Assembly: GCF_036850765.1 (NCBI RefSeq)
Contig: NC_089493.1
Span: 166,901,640 to 166,965,639 of the forward strand
DNA length: 64,000 nucleotides
Direction: 5' to 3'
From: Saccopteryx bilineata
Taxonomy: Eukaryota > Chordata > Mammalia > Chiroptera > Emballonuridae
The translations under genes and the position numbers were made by a program. Of the stretch, positions 50,836 to 63,640 are shown piece after piece. Positions within the stretch are counted from its first letter, which is position 1; each line of letters begins with the position of its first letter. The notes below the pieces were generated by a model. The model saw nothing but the letters and a program-made list of their open reading frames with translations. It had not been told where the DNA came from and did no database searches.

Positions 50836-51379
50836 ATTAATAAATAATATTTCTATTCAAATGGTATGTATTTATTCATAATTACTGATCATTAATCACC
50901 AAATAGTCTACAATCTGATTTAAAATCCTCAAATTTAAACAAGAAACTAATACCAAGGCTTTGACTTAGTTTGTGCTAAGTCATTTAAATAATTTGTAGC
51001 TTTGGACCATTTTATTTTAAAAAGCTAGTATTCATCTAAATAACTAATACGAACTTAAAATTCACCATACATTTACTTCACTTATTAGGGTGACCTTCTA
51101 GTAAATCAGCTGCCACTGTATCTGGCCATGGCTCCGGCTCAGCTCCCTGCTGCACCAAGAGCTCGGATCATCCCAGCCAGAGGCCACAGCCACCAACTCC
51201 ACGTTTCTACCAGAAAGGAAGGAGGGCACCTAGCAGGGACAACCATCCAGACATGGGTGGCCCAGAAAACAGGCAGTCCTGATATTAAGCTTTTGACTGC
51301 TGTGGCATCCACTTCAAAGACATCCATTTGAAAAAAAAACAAAACATATTGCCAGCTACACAACAAGATAAAGAGCCAG

Positions 51380-51810
51380 GCCACCCACCCATGTTCCCCT
51401 TTTAGAAAGTCTTGGATGACCTAGAAAACTGTTTGAGTGACCCTGCTTTTCCATTCCCACGCTTTACTTTCCACTCTTCCGTTCTAAATTCACCAATAAA
51501 GAGGGAACCTGTGAAGAAACCCTAGCCATCTCACCTTAACCCCAATAAAATCAGAACCCAGGGTTGCCCTCTCTCACTTCACTGTGTGGTCCCAGGAGTG
51601 CCATGTCAGGCAGGATCTGAGAGTAAACCTTGCTTTTTCGAAGTTCCCTGAGGGTTGTTGCTGGGATGTGTCTTGCAATCATAACCATAAGGGCCAGACT
51701 GGCCCAGCCACATTGGCTCTAATGGAGAAATGACTACGGAGGCTTGCCAGGGGACCCCCGGACTCCTAGCTGGCAGTATCATTAGGCTGAGACCAACACA
51801 AAACACTGGC
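51380..51810 (+). repeat. Possible old LTR
   Basis: 'caccaataaagagg' and 'ccccaataaaatcag', then 'tcacttcactgtgtggtccc' and a pyrimidine/GT-rich stretch, resemble the R-U5 part of a retroviral LTR. I cannot see clear TG..CA ends or a duplication. Confidence 0.35.
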
Positions 51811-51829
51811 AGAGTGGATTAACAAAAGA

Positions 51830-52110
51830 CCCAATAAGACATAAATTCAGTAATAATAAGAATAGCAGCAAATTGGTTGGCCATATTAAGTAAGTAGACT
51901 TCAGCGCAAAGAAAATAACTAGAGACAAAGAGAGATGCTACATAATAATTAAAGAATCAACCCACCAGAAAGATAACACTTCTAAATGTATATGCCCCAA
52001 ATGACAGAACTTTGAATATAAGAAACAAAACTAAGAGATGAAAAAAGAAACAAATATAACCAAGCCATAGTAATATCTGAAGACATTAACACCCTACTTT
52101 CAGTAATGGG
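51830..52110 (+). repeat. L1/HAL1-like fragment
   Basis: 'gtagacttcagcgcaaagaa' and 'aaatgtatatgccccaaatg' match diverged L1/HAL1 text. Confidence 0.5.
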
Positions 52111-52128
52111 TAAACTACTAGACAGAAG

Positions 52129-52366
52129 AGAGTCTCACATGAGACTCTCTTTAGTGGCTGAGAAGCCAAATGGCTATATCCTTATAGTAAAGGTAAACAC
52201 AACAGGCTCACAGTTGGAAGCCCAAGAAAGGCTATGCTCTAGGACAGTGGTAAAACAACTAAGAGAATTGCTGCTCTAGGAACTGGGTGAACCAAAGGTA
52301 GATCAAGCCTTCCCAAAAACACAAACACTGGCACAGCTCACTCACTGACTGTATTAAGGTAATCAG
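52129..52366 (+). repeat. Duplicated segment, copy 1
   Basis: Shares about 200 bp with 54109-54304 at high identity, in the same orientation. It begins with a near-perfect hairpin (agagagtctca-ca-tgagactctct). It holds an extra stretch of about 37 bases bounded by gctctagg on both sides that copy 2 lacks. Confidence 0.85.
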
Positions 52367-52375
52367 AAAAATCAG

Positions 52376-52753
52376 GCCTGGTCAGGCATTAGCACAGTGG
52401 ATAGAGCGCTGGATTGGGATGCAGAGGACCCAGGTTTGTAACCCCGAGGTCGCTGGCCTGAGTGCAGGCTCATCTGGCTGGAGCAGGGGCTCACCAGCTT
52501 GAGCACAGTGTCACTGGCTTGAGTGTGGGATCATAGACATGACTCCGTGGTTGCTGGCTTGAGTGCAAAGGTCACTGGCTGGGCTGGAGCCCCCCCTCCA
52601 TCCATCAAGGCATATACGAGAAAGCAATCAATAAACAACTAAGCTACTGCAACAAAGAATTGATGCTTCTCATCTCTCTTCTTTCTGTCTGTTTGTCGCT
52701 ATCTGTCCCTCGCTCTGTCTCTCTTTCTCTGTCATATAATAAGAAAAGAAAAA
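52376..52753 (+). repeat. Rhin-type SINE, long form
   Basis: 'gcctggtcaggcattagcac' head to an A/G-rich tail. Flanks agaaaaatcag and agaaaatcag. Confidence 0.88.
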
Positions 52754-52813
52754 AGAAAATCAGCAAGGAAAGATACAGAAGAAGTAAACAGTACAATCAA
52801 TCAACAATGTCAT

Positions 52814-52990
52814 ACAGGCTGAGTAGCTCAGTTGGAGCATTGTCTCAATATGCCAAGGTTGCAATTCAATCCCCAGTCAGGACACATACAAAAATCAACC
52901 AATGAATGCATAAATAAGTGGAACAAATTAACGGTTCTTTCTCTCCTTTTCCCTCTCTCTTTCTAAAATCAATATATACACTTTAAAAAA
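52814..52990 (+). repeat. VES-type SINE, short form
   Basis: 'caggctgagtagctcagttg' head, degraded B box (gcaattcaatcc), CT-rich 3' part. Confidence 0.7.
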
Positions 52991-53019
52991 TAGAATACAT
53001 TATGATAGGTGAGAGAACA

Positions 53020-53300
53020 CAGCCTTAAAAGGCCACTTAGTGTATGACTTCATTTTTATATATTTCTGGAAAAGACAAAACTTTAGGGACAAAATACAGA
53101 TCAGCAGTTGCCAGGACCAGGTGGTAAGGAGAGCAGATGGACAAAGGGGCAGGAGAGTTTTTAGAGTGATGAAAATTTTCTATCTTGATTGTGATAGCTA
53201 TATGGGCTGTATACATTTGTCAAAATTCATATAACTATACACATAGAAAGGGTAAATTTTATTACATGCAAATTATACTTCAATAAACCTGACTAAACAT
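53020..53300 (+). repeat. L1 3' end
   Basis: 'gatcagcagttgccaggacc' through 'gcaaattatacttcaataaa' follow the L1 3'UTR. Confidence 0.75.
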
Positions 53301-53444
53301 ATTATAGCTTCAAGGCCAATAAGAGAACAGTAATTATAAGAGTGGTACTGAAAGAGTATATGAAGTTCTTAATAATTAATAAAGAAGTAGAGTATATGCT
53401 AATGTAGACACAGATCAATGAAAAAAGGATGATCAATTAAGAAT

Positions 53445-53639
53445 CTGTAAACTTTTTCTTAAAAGACAGAAAATAAATATTTTAGGCTTTGTGGGCTATA
53501 TAGTTTCTGTTGCAACTACTCAATTCTTCTGGCATAGTATGAAAGAAGTCATAGACAGTATGTAATCAAATGGGCATGGATGTGTTCCAATAAAACTTTA
53601 TTAACAAAAATGGATTGGCCAAGTCTGCTGACTCCTGGT
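53445..53639. repeat. Old hAT-Charlie-type element
   Basis: Same family and orientation as 47854: 'aaatattttaggctttgtgg', 'ttccaataaaactttattaa'. Confidence 0.65.
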
Positions 53640-54108
53640 CTAATCAATAGTTTGGAACAACTGACGCTCCATTTTGAAGACAAATAGCTAGATCCTAACT
53701 TTATTTACGAATATTATAAAAATAAATTCCAGATACCCTAAACATCTAAATGTTAAAAATATAATTCTATACACACAAAATCAAGATGGTACAGAATAAA
53801 AGACAGGATGATTATATTACATCAAATTTTAATTGTTCAATGTTGAGGAAAATCATCATATAAAATATGAAAAGAAATGAGAATTTCCTTTCTAGTAACA
53901 GAGCCAAATTTCCTGTGTAAAACATCTTAAGATGCTGGTGTAATGTTTTAAAAACTCACTCTGAAAGCATGGAAGAGCTGACAAGATGGTGATGAACTAC
54001 TCCCAAGAGATAGGCAAAACACTGGAGCACTGTCCCAATGCCAGTTTGATGGCTGTGTGTGGCAAGGTGGACAGGGGTCAAGGTCCAGTTTCTGCTTAAT
54101 GTGGAGAG

Positions 54109-54304
54109 TCTCACATGAGACTCTCTTTGGTGGCTGGGAAGCCAAAAGGCTATATCCTTATAGTAAAGGTAAACACAACAGGCTCACAGTTGGAAGCCCA
54201 AGAAAGGCTATGCTCTAGGTACTGGGTGAACCAAAGGTAGATCAAGCCTTCCCCAAACCACAAACACTGGCAGAGCTCACTCACTGACTGTATTAAGGTG
54301 ATCA
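54109..54304 (+). repeat. Duplicated segment, copy 2
   Basis: Second copy of the segment at 52129, about 1.98 kb away. It has the same hairpin (gagagtctca-ca-tgagactctc), then near-identical text to 'gactgtattaaggtgatcag'. Confidence 0.85.
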
Positions 54305-54339
54305 GCTCCCATTTTTATCTGTATAAAGAGGAGGGGGAA

Positions 54340-55400
54340 AAAAGAACAGACCCATGTATAATCCAGACACTGGAGCTAGCCAACAAGGACTTTTAAGTAA
54401 CTATAGTTAACATATTCAAATATACAGAGGGAAAAATAAAAATAGATGACGATGGAGACATTCACCAAAGAACTAAAATTTATTTTAAAAAATTCAATGG
54501 ACATTCTAGAGTTAAAAACTTTTATAAGTGAAATTAAGAGCTCGATACATGGGTTTAACAGGAGATACAATAAATGTTAGTGAACTGGAAGACAGGTCAA
54601 TAAAGAAGATACAAACTAAAGCACAGATATAAAAGATGAAAGAACAAAAAAAGAGTGTAGGGGACATGTGAAAAGGTTGAGGAATAGGAGGCCCAGAAAG
54701 AGAAGAAAGAATTGAACAGAAGCATTAACAATATGGTGATGTGCACATAAAAATCTGTTAAGAGGGTGAAGTGTTCTTACCACAAAAACAAAAACAAGGA
54801 GACATAGAATTATCTTTTGGAGGTAATGGATATATTTATTATTGTGATTGTGGTACTGCTACCACAAGCATGTGCATATGCCCAAACTGGTCAAAATACA
54901 TACATTAACTATGTGCACATTTTTGTATATTATATACACCTCAATAAAGCTGGAGGAGCGGTGGTAATACTGACTATTAAAGGTGACTTGGAGTATGGGA
55001 AGAGTCCCAGGATTTCAATCTCAAAGGGAAGCTTTACACAGGCAGGCAGAGAAAGCAAATGCAGAAAGTAAAATATTAAAGGTAACAAAATGAAAACAAA
55101 AAATCTCACATACATACACAAAAAATGGAGTGCTACCTGTCATATTGACTGGCACTGAACTTGAAAGCAAAATAAAATGCCAGTCATTTCAAAATCAGAA
55201 ACAGGACAGAAGCAATAATATCAGAGGAAATAGCTGTGAACTTTCCAAAAGCGATGGAACATTTCAACATACAGAATACCAAGAAGCTCAGAGAATCCTA
55301 AGGATAAATACAAAAACAGAAACGATCACACCATGGCACATCATCACAGGAAAACAGCTCTAAACCAGAGGAGAAATTCTCAAAGAGCAGGGGGTAGAAT
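54340..55400 (+). repeat. L1/HAL1-like debris
   Basis: Text resembling old L1/HAL1 bodies (for example 'gaagaaagaattgaacagaa'), with an L1-type 3' end, 'tatatacacctcaataaagc', at about 54935-54955. Boundaries are rough. Confidence 0.45.
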
Positions 55401-56060
55401 ATATTACCTTCAAATAAACAACAACACTGACAGTATTTTTTTTGACAGTATTGTTTTTAAAGGAGAAAACAAAAAATACCCTTCAAAAATAGGGGTAAAA
55501 TAAAGATACATCAAGACAACAGAGAACTCATTAAAAGTAGAACTGAACTAAAATAAATACTAAAAAGAGTATTCAGTCAGTGGAAGAAAAATTACACCAA
55601 AAGTAAATACAGAAATGCGGATAGGAAGGAAAAACGCTAGAAGTGTTTTTAAGGGAATATCATCACTATTACAAAATAATAGCAATAATGTTTGTAGGAT
55701 TTAAAACATGTAGAATTAAAATGCATGACATCAGTAACTCAAAAAGAGAGTATGTAGTGAAGAGTTAAAATGCTATAAAGTTCTAGCATTATCTGGAAGG
55801 TTACAAGTTATCATTTATATGATATTAATTAGACTGTAATAAGTCAAGCAAACATGTAATTTTTAAGGCACCCCCAGGATAGTGAAAAATATATATCTAC
55901 GAATAGGAGAAATGTGAAATACTAAAGTTTTAAATGAATTCAAAAGAAGGCAAGAACAGAAATACGATGTAAATAGAAAAAATCAAACAGAAAACAAATA
56001 GCAATATAGTATATATCAACTCAAATGGGTTAAATACTTTGCAGTAAAAAGACTAAGATC

Positions 56061-56187
56061 AGGGCTGACTGGTTAGCTCAGTGAGTGAGAGCACTGTTTG
56101 GAAACACCACGGTTGTGGGTTCGATCCCTGGTCAGGGCACATACGGGAAGCAACCAACGATATACAACTAAGTGGTACAACAAATGA

Positions 56188-56234
<47 letters not shown>

Positions 56235-56302
56235 CCTCCCTCCCTCCCTCCCTCCCTCTCCCCCTTCCTTTGTCTCACTAAAATCAATCAATGAAAATAA
56301 AA
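56061..56302 (+). repeat. VES-type SINE, short form
   Basis: 'agggctgactggttagctca' head, B box gggttcgatcc, then (CT)n(CCCT)n. The duplication actaagatc is at 56052-56060 and 56303-56311. Confidence 0.9.
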
Positions 56303-56403
56303 ACTAAGATCGTCAAACTGAATTTACAAAACACACACTAAATATATACTGCTTGCAAAAGACACACCTTATGTAAAAGGTAAAACCATGGGAGAAGCTA
56401 ACG

Positions 56404-57217
56404 TGTGGTAGGCAGTTAGACAGACATGAATAGAGCTAGGCCCATAGGCCAGGCATAGACCACCAGGGCAGAAAGCCCCAGGTGCCTAGCAACAAGCAAA
56501 ACTGGGAAAACAAGAACCTCATAAACCAGGATAACCTTTCCTCCACTAGCATATTGCTGGTCATGCAGTTTAGACCCCTTGATTCATATTGCTGGTCCTG
56601 TGGTTCAGACCCTCCCCTGATGTTGCTAGTCATGCAGGTTAGACCCCTTAGCAGGGCAGTGTGCAAGGGGCCAGAGAATAGCACTTAAGCATTAACCCCT
56701 AGGCATAACATCTAGGCCTCAGTTGTGTTTCAGCTCCAGGCCCAAAAAAGCAGCAAAACCATATAAGTGATGCCACGGCTGACCTCAGGACCAGCTGCAC
56801 TGATTAATGACCCCCTGCCTTGGCAGTGACCAGTCAGTGGAGGCTAATATCCTAAAAGGACACACCAGAAGAGCTGGTGATTATTATATTGAGATCCTCC
56901 CCTAAAATCTCCACCCTTAAAAGCCCTTGTGATGGAGGTCCCAGAACACTCTCCCTCCTAGCAGCAGGCCAGAGCCTTCTCTTCCTCTTACTCCTCCTCT
57001 TCCCCCAGGCACATTTTCTTTGTCTTGCTTTCTCCTAAGCTTTAAGGGAACCCACAAGACTTGCAACAAGGGGAGGAATGGGCAGCAGCAGCTCGTCCCA
57101 GGCTAGCCCTCTGCACCTGTCTTTAAGGCCTTCTTTTCTCTGACTTCCCCACCTACATTCCAATAAATCCTTGCTTTAATTGCTGCACTTTGTCTCTTGA
57201 CTGAATTTCCTACTTCA
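56404..57217 (+). mobile_element. Solo retroviral LTR
   Basis: About 814 bp from tgtggtagg to cctacttca (imperfect inverted ends, TG..CA). U3-like part with three 31-35-bp direct repeats (56551-56650), a TATA-like ccttaaaagccc (about 56924), and AATAAA at 57162-57167 followed by a T-rich end. No gag, pol or env sequence adjoins it. The host duplication at the ends is not clear because a SINE landed at the right border. Confidence 0.7.
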
Positions 57218-57230
57218 AGAAGACAAGAAT

Positions 57231-57601
57231 CGCCTGACTAGGTGGTGGTACAGTGGATAGAGCGTTGGATTGGGATGCAGAGGACCCAGGTTCAAGGCCG
57301 CTGGCTTGAGCGCAGGCTCATCTGGCTTCAGTGCGGGCTCACCAGCTTGAGTGTGGGGTCACTGGCTTGAGCCCAAAGGTCACTGAATTAAAGCCCAAGG
57401 TCACTGGCTTGAGCAAGGGATCACTTGTTCTGCTGCAGCCCCCTGGTCAAGGCACATATGAGAAAGCAATCAATAAACAACTAAGGAGACTAAGGAGCCG
57501 CAATGAAGAATTGATGCTTCTCATCTCTCTCCCTTCTTGCCTGTCTGTCCCTGTTTGTCCCTTTCTGTCCCACTCTCTGTCACACACACACACACACACA
57601 A
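57231..57601 (+). repeat. Rhin-type SINE, long form
   Basis: 'cgcctgactaggtggtggta' head to a (CA)n tail. Flanks aagaagacaagaat (57217-57230) and aagaagacaaaaat (57602-57615) match 13 of 14. It inserted exactly at the right end of the solo LTR. Confidence 0.92.
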
Positions 57602-57793
57602 AAGAAGACAAAAATGGAGGTCTCAACATTTCACTGGTAACATACTAACCAAAAGAAAGCTGGTGTAGCTATGCTAATATCAGGTAAAGATTTCATCTCT
57701 AATAATGCTATTGTCTTGAATAAACATTTCATAATGATAATGGGTCAACCCGTAAGGAAGATACAATAATTCTAAGTCTAAATACATCCAATA

Positions 57794-58200
57794 GCCCTGG
57801 CCGGTTGGCTCAGCGGTAGAGCGTCGGCCTAGCGTGCAGAGGACCCGGGTTCGATTCCCAGCCAAGGCACACAGGAGAAGCGCCCATTTGCTTCTCCACC
57901 CCTCCGCCCCGCCTTCCTCTCTGTCTCTCTCTTCCCCTCCTGCAGCCAAGGCTCCACTGGAGCAAAAATGGCCCGGGCGCTGGGGATGGCTCTGTGGCCT
58001 CTGCCTCAGGCGCTAGAGTGGCTCTGGTCGCAACATGGTGACGCCCAGGATGGGCATCGCCCCCTGGTGGGCAGAGCGTCGCCCCTGGTGGGCGTGCTGG
58101 GTGGATCCCGGTCGGGCGCATGCGGGAGTCTGTCTGACTGTCTCTCCCTGTTTCCAGCTTCAGAAAAATGCAAATAATAATAATAATAAAATAAAAAAAT
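57794..58200 (+). repeat. VES-type SINE (long form)
   Basis: Same unit as at 326. Flanks aaatacatccaata (57780-57793) and aaatatatccaata (58201-58214) match 13 of 14. It carries one exact and one shortened CTCF core. Confidence 0.93.
58058..58070 (-). promoter_or_regulatory. CTCF-core motif inside the SINE
   Basis: Exact 'cgccccctggtgg'. A second copy at 58080-58091 has lost one C, as if decaying from a tandem pair. Confidence 0.55.
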
Positions 58201-58623
58201 AAATATATCCAATAATTTAGTTTCAAAATATAAAGTAAAAACTGACTTAATTAAAAGAAGAAAAGGGCAGATCTATAACCACAGCACAAGAATTAAAACC
58301 CTTTTGTACAGTAATAAAACAAGTAGACAAAAGCTTGGAAAAGATATAGAAAAATCTCATCACATCTAACAAACTCAACCTAACTGATATGTTAGAACAA
58401 TGCACTCAAAAATGACAAATTATACCCTTTTTCATATGTAAATCACACATTTACCAAAACTCACAACATGCTAGGTAAAGCAAGACTCAACAAATTTCAA
58501 AGGACAAAAATAATTCAAAATGTGTCCTCAGACCACATTAGTATTAAGCTGGAAATCAGTAAAAAGAAACTAAAAAGTTCCCAACTATCCAGATATTAAG
58601 TAAATATTCAATTAATTCTGGAG

Positions 58624-58665
<42 letters not shown>

Positions 58666-58875
58666 AGAAGTATGTTGAGTGGAATGAAACCAACATATTA
58701 CATAAAACACAGGACAAACAGAAAACACAAGATAAGATGGGAAATTTAAAACCAAATATTTCAGCAATTACAAACCAAGGAACAGTCTACAAACTAACTG
58801 GTCTGTAGTCTTCAAAAATGGCAAGGTCATGAAAGATAAAGACCAAAGAACTGTAATGAGGAGTCTGCATATATA

Positions 58876-59035
58876 TATTTAACTCACTGATTTGAGAGAA
58901 ATATCGATTTGTTGTTCCACTTATTTATGCACTCAGTGGTTGATTCTTGCTTGTGTCCTGACCGGGGCTCAAACCCACAACCTTGGCATGTCGGGATCGA
59001 GATGTCCTTCTAACCAACTGAGCTACCGGCCATGT
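58876..59035 (-). repeat. VES-type SINE, short form
   Basis: The right end is the complement of 'catggccggtagctcagttg' and the B-box complement reads ggctcaaaccc. Diverged. Confidence 0.75.
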
Positions 59036-60537
59036 CATATATGTATGTTTTTTATGTTTGACTACCAACAGCTGTTAGGCCTTAGCTCTCCTTTTCCCCT
59101 TGAGCCCCATATCTGGGCAAACTAACAGGAAAACTTCAGGGCTCCTCCTTTGGTGCCAACAGGAGTTTCAAATCATGCAAGGTCTTTGTGCAGAACTCTC
59201 ACCCTAGCCCCACCTCCTAAACACAATAAAAACCCACACCAGCCTCTTTTCCTTGTCCCCTTAAGCCATTTCAAACCTGTAGCAGCGCTTCATTAATCTC
59301 AACAACCAAACCAAATTGAGTGAGGATCCATCTGCCTTTGCAGGTGATAACAGAAATTTTTCCCAATTAAAGAAGACTAAAGGACAACTGAATGCAATGA
59401 ATAACCCAGGATTTTTTCTGTAAAGAACATCATTGTGACAACTGATAAAATCTAAAAAAGGTCAGATTAAATAATATTATTACACTACTGTTAATTTCCT
59501 AATTTTTATAATTGTACTGTGGTTACGGAGCTGTTATTGGGAAATGCACACCAAAGGAAAAAATGCATCAGATCTGTAATTTATCCTCAGATGTTTAGAA
59601 AAAATGGCACACATACATATAAGAATAAGGCAAATGTGGTATAATGGGAACATCTCAGGAATGCAGTGAATTGTGTACAGGAAATTTCTGTATTATTTAT
59701 TCTAAAACCTTTCCAGATATCTAAAATTATATTGATATTAAAAATTAAACAAAAACTGACAGAATTACAATGTGTAAATCCATAGAGTGGGATGTTTTTA
59801 GTACTTGTCTCATAACTTCTAAAGCAAACAAACAAAAATGATATATAAAATTTAAACAACACAATTAACAAACAGAAAAAATGGAGATATAAAGAATACT
59901 TAAGAACACAGATATGCTTTTCAAGTGCATATAGAACAGTCACAATATTGAACAATATTCAGAGCTATAAAGAAAAACTCTACATATTTCTACAGATTGA
60001 AATTAAAAAAGCACGAACAAAATGCAATTAGTTACAAATTAGTAAGAAAATTTAAAAATCCTGAAAATTCATTGTGATAGAGTAAGTTCCCCAGCATTTA
60101 AATGAGTAATTTCACACAAAATATATGAGAATTTAGATGAAATGGACAGATTTCTAGAAAAATACAACTTATCCAAACTGACTGTACAAGACCTGAAAGT
60201 CCCTATCTCCAAGAAAGATATTAAACCAGTAGTCAAAAATTTCCTGAGACACCCAGATGACTTTGCTAGCCAAATATTTCAAACATTCAAGGAATAAGTA
60301 ACTCCCTTAATTTTAAGGAAAAATTCCTCCATAGTATGAAAAAATGAAATATGTCTCAACTTATGTTATGAGGCTAGCATAATCTTAATAACCAAATATA
60401 AAAGAACAATATCCAAACATAATAGGTTACTTTCACTCATTAACCATGACATGAAATTCCTAAACAAAAGACTAGCAAACTGAATTCAGCCATATCAGAT
60501 AAAAAGGATAATAGATCATGCTCAATTTGGACTTCTT

Positions 60538-60762
60538 AAGCCTGACCTGTGGTGGCGCAGTGGATAAAGCGTCAACCTGGAAATGCTGAGGTTGCCGGTT
60601 CGAAACCCTGGGCTTGCCCGGTCAAGGCACATATGGGAGTTGATGCTTCCAACTCCTCCCCCCTCCTCTCTCTCTGTCTCTCTCTCTCCTCTCTCTCCCT
60701 CTCTGTCTCTCTCTCTCCCTCTCTCTCTCCTCTCTAAAAATGAATAAATAAAATTAAAAAAA
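60538..60762 (+). repeat. Rhin-1-type SINE, short form
   Basis: 'cctgacctgtggtggcgcag', B box ggttcgaaacc, long CT tract and an (aaat) tail. The perfect duplication aatttggacttctt is at 60524-60537 and 60763-60776. Confidence 0.95.
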
Positions 60763-63059
60763 AATTTGGACTTCTTTTAGGAATGCAAGATTGGTGTCAC
60801 AGCAGCCAATTAATATGATTCATCACAATTCCATATTAAAGAAAAATTATATATTATTTTACCAGTACAAAAAGCATCTAATCAAATTCAATATCCATTC
60901 ATGATAAATTTTCTTAGCAAACTAGAAATAGAAGAAAACTTCCTTAATTGGACAAGGGGAATCTACCCAAAACTGAAGGCAAAAGGCATGCTTCACAGTA
61001 AAATGTCAAAACTTTTTCCTTTGCAATGAGGAGCAAGAAAAGGATTCATTATTACCACTTCATTGAACAACACTGGTTGGAGACCTGAGCCAGTTCAATA
61101 AGGCAAGAAAAAGAAACAAAAATTCTACAAATTAAAAAGGAAGAAATAACACCCTCATTTGAAGATGATGACTGTCAACATAAAAATCCCCCCCCCAAAT
61201 CTATGGATGCATTATGAGCAAAAAAATGAAATAAAACATCATATAGGATATAAATTATCTAGAAATTAAATAAAAGTTGCCCTATGAAAGAATAGAGCTT
61301 TCTTGAAAAACATTAAAAATGGTAAGTAAATATAATTTATAGATTCATAGATTAAACAAGTGACTTGATGTCACTTGTTAAGATGTCAATTCTTTCCAGA
61401 TTGATTTATATAGTCAATAGAATAAAAATCCCAGCATGCTTTTATTTTTTAAGTTGACAAGCTGATTCTAAAATGTATATGGAAATACAAAGGGCCAAGA
61501 AAGCTAGGACAATCATGAGAAAGCAGCAAAAAATATGCTATCAATATATATTATAAAATCATAATAATCAAGACCATGTGGTGTTGGCATCGGAATAGAC
61601 CAGATGAGCAGAAGAGAGTACAATCCAGAAAACAGACCCATGCATAAAGGCTCTTAATATAGCAGACTATGTCAAACAACTGGGATAAGAACAAACTTCC
61701 CAATAAATGGAACTGGAACTAAGTGTATATATAGAAAAAAAATTGTATCATATGCAAATAAACCAATTACAGGTCAATTAAAAACCTTAATGTGAAAGGC
61801 AAAACTATAGGATTAATTAATTATCTTGGTGACTAAAAGATTTCTAAAACAAGACACAATATGTATCAAGATTGATAAATCTAAGCACCTTTTCATAAGA
61901 ACTTTTGTTCCTCAAGACACTATGAAAAACAAGTGAAAAGAGAAGCTACAGAGAGAAGATATCTGTGATACGCTTAAGTGACAAAGAATTAATATTTAGA
62001 ATATTTAAAGAATTCCTTTTGTTTGGAACATCACACTTCGTAACTCTAATGAATAAGAGATCTATGCACTGAAAATCAATAGCTGCTAACATCACAGAGT
62101 GATAGGGACAAACAGACATAATGTGCCTTCTGAAAGGAACCTAATACCTATTGTCAACAAGTCTTGGCCAAAAGACAAATGGAACCTGATTCTGACTAAA
62201 CCTCAAGATCCAATTACCAATTTACAGTAAATACAGGGGACAGAAACTGCATTGCGGGTATAAAATTACAAAATCTGTAATATGGTAAACTCCACAGGAC
62301 AAATGATACAGTTTTTACGACAAATGAATTTCAAGGGAAAGAAAGATAAAGAGGAAAAACCAATAGATTAAGAGAGACAAAGAAGACATTTTAAAAGACA
62401 GGCAAAACTAAACTAGAGTGTTGAGGAATATTAACATGGGTGATAAAACCAAACCAAACCAAAGGAAGTGACTGCTATACCAGCCAGGATAGTGATTTCT
62501 CTTAGAGGGGAAGGGGCACATGGGGTTCTATCTCCTGACAAGTGGCATTTGCAAGGGTATTCACCTTATAATAATTCACTGAGTTGTCCCTCTGTTTTAT
62601 GTAGTTTTCTGTATTTTTTATTATATTTAACAATAAAATGTTTAAACATTAAAAGAAGACCTAAAAATTAGATAATGATAACTTGGAAGAGAGAAAGGGG
62701 AAAGGTAGTAAGATTAAGTATCAACATCTTCACTTTCTTAGCAGGGAAGTGATAGATAAAAAATTTCAATTTATAGATAAAAAAAAAACAGGCAAAAGCA
62801 TATTGTTTTTTAAAGTATTATTACACAACAGAGAAGGAATGTCCTTGAGACCGATAAAAACTTTTTTTTTTATAAGTAAGTGTTTAGTATTCCAAGTAAG
62901 AGATAAAGGCATGGCCTAAAGTTATGGCAGGGCTAAAGACAGACAAACAGATGGATTCGCGAATTAAAAAGAATCAAACAGGCTTGGTGTAAACAAACAC
63001 TGAACTCTAGTAGATTTGTTTCAAAGTGATATGAGTTAGGAATTCTGAAGATATGGATG

Positions 63060-63640
63060 TATCAAAATAGTAAGCAAACAAGTAAATATGTCATGGATAA
63101 CAGGAGCCAGGTAAACGGAGACTACTGTGTTAGAAGTCAGGATGGTACCTGACCAGGCGGTGGTGCAGTGGATAGAGCGTCGGACTGGGACACGGAGGAC
63201 CCAGGTTCGAAACCCCAAAGTTGCCAACTTGAGCGCAGGCTCATCTGGTTTGAACAAGGCTCACCAGCTTGAGCCCAAGGTTGCTGGCTTGAGCAAGGGG
63301 TCAAGCCCCCAGTCAAGGCACATATGAGAAAGCAATCAATGAACAACTAAGGTGTCACAATGAAGAACTGATGCTTCTCATCTCTCTCCCTTCCCGTCTG
63401 TCCTTCTCTCTCTCTCTGTCTCTGTCACAAAACAACAACAAAAAACATCAGGACAGTGGTTACTTTGGGTCGGGGTGGGAAGAGTACCTCAGAGAGTATG
63501 TCATCAGTTGTAACTGGAAATGGGTACAAGGAGTTTCCAGTTCTCAGTAATGTTTCTTAATCTGGGTATTGATTACATGAAAATTCACTGACTCATACAC
63601 ATATGATTTGTCCATTATAAGTTGAAATAGAAGAAAAAAA
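63060..63640 (+). repeat. L1 3' end split by a SINE
   Basis: L1 3'UTR-like text ('catcaggacagtggttactt', 'gggtattgattacatgaaaa') continues on both sides of the SINE at 63148. Confidence 0.55.
63148..63446 (+). repeat. Rhin-type SINE, long form
   Basis: 'cctgaccaggcggtggtgca' head, B box ggttcgaaacc, 'cttgag' blocks and a CT plus (caa) tail. Flanks share tcagga(t/c)(a)gt. Confidence 0.9.

Larger units (their letters stand above)
58215..62650 (+). repeat. Degenerate L1 body
   Basis: Many stretches match the order of an L1 ORF2 on the + strand: 'gaaatggacagatttctaga' (about 60.14 kb), 'attcaatatccattcatgat' (60.89), 'gaccatgtggtgttggcatc' (61.57). All frames are broken. It is interrupted by SINEs at 58876 and 60538 and by a CA repeat (58626-58662). 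Confidence 0.6.

Noticed and set aside
51128..51331. 67-codon frame beginning MAPAQLPAAP
   Set aside because: Looks gene-like at first, but the frame is short, unspliced and stands next to a possible LTR; no homologue recognised. A pseudogene cannot be excluded.
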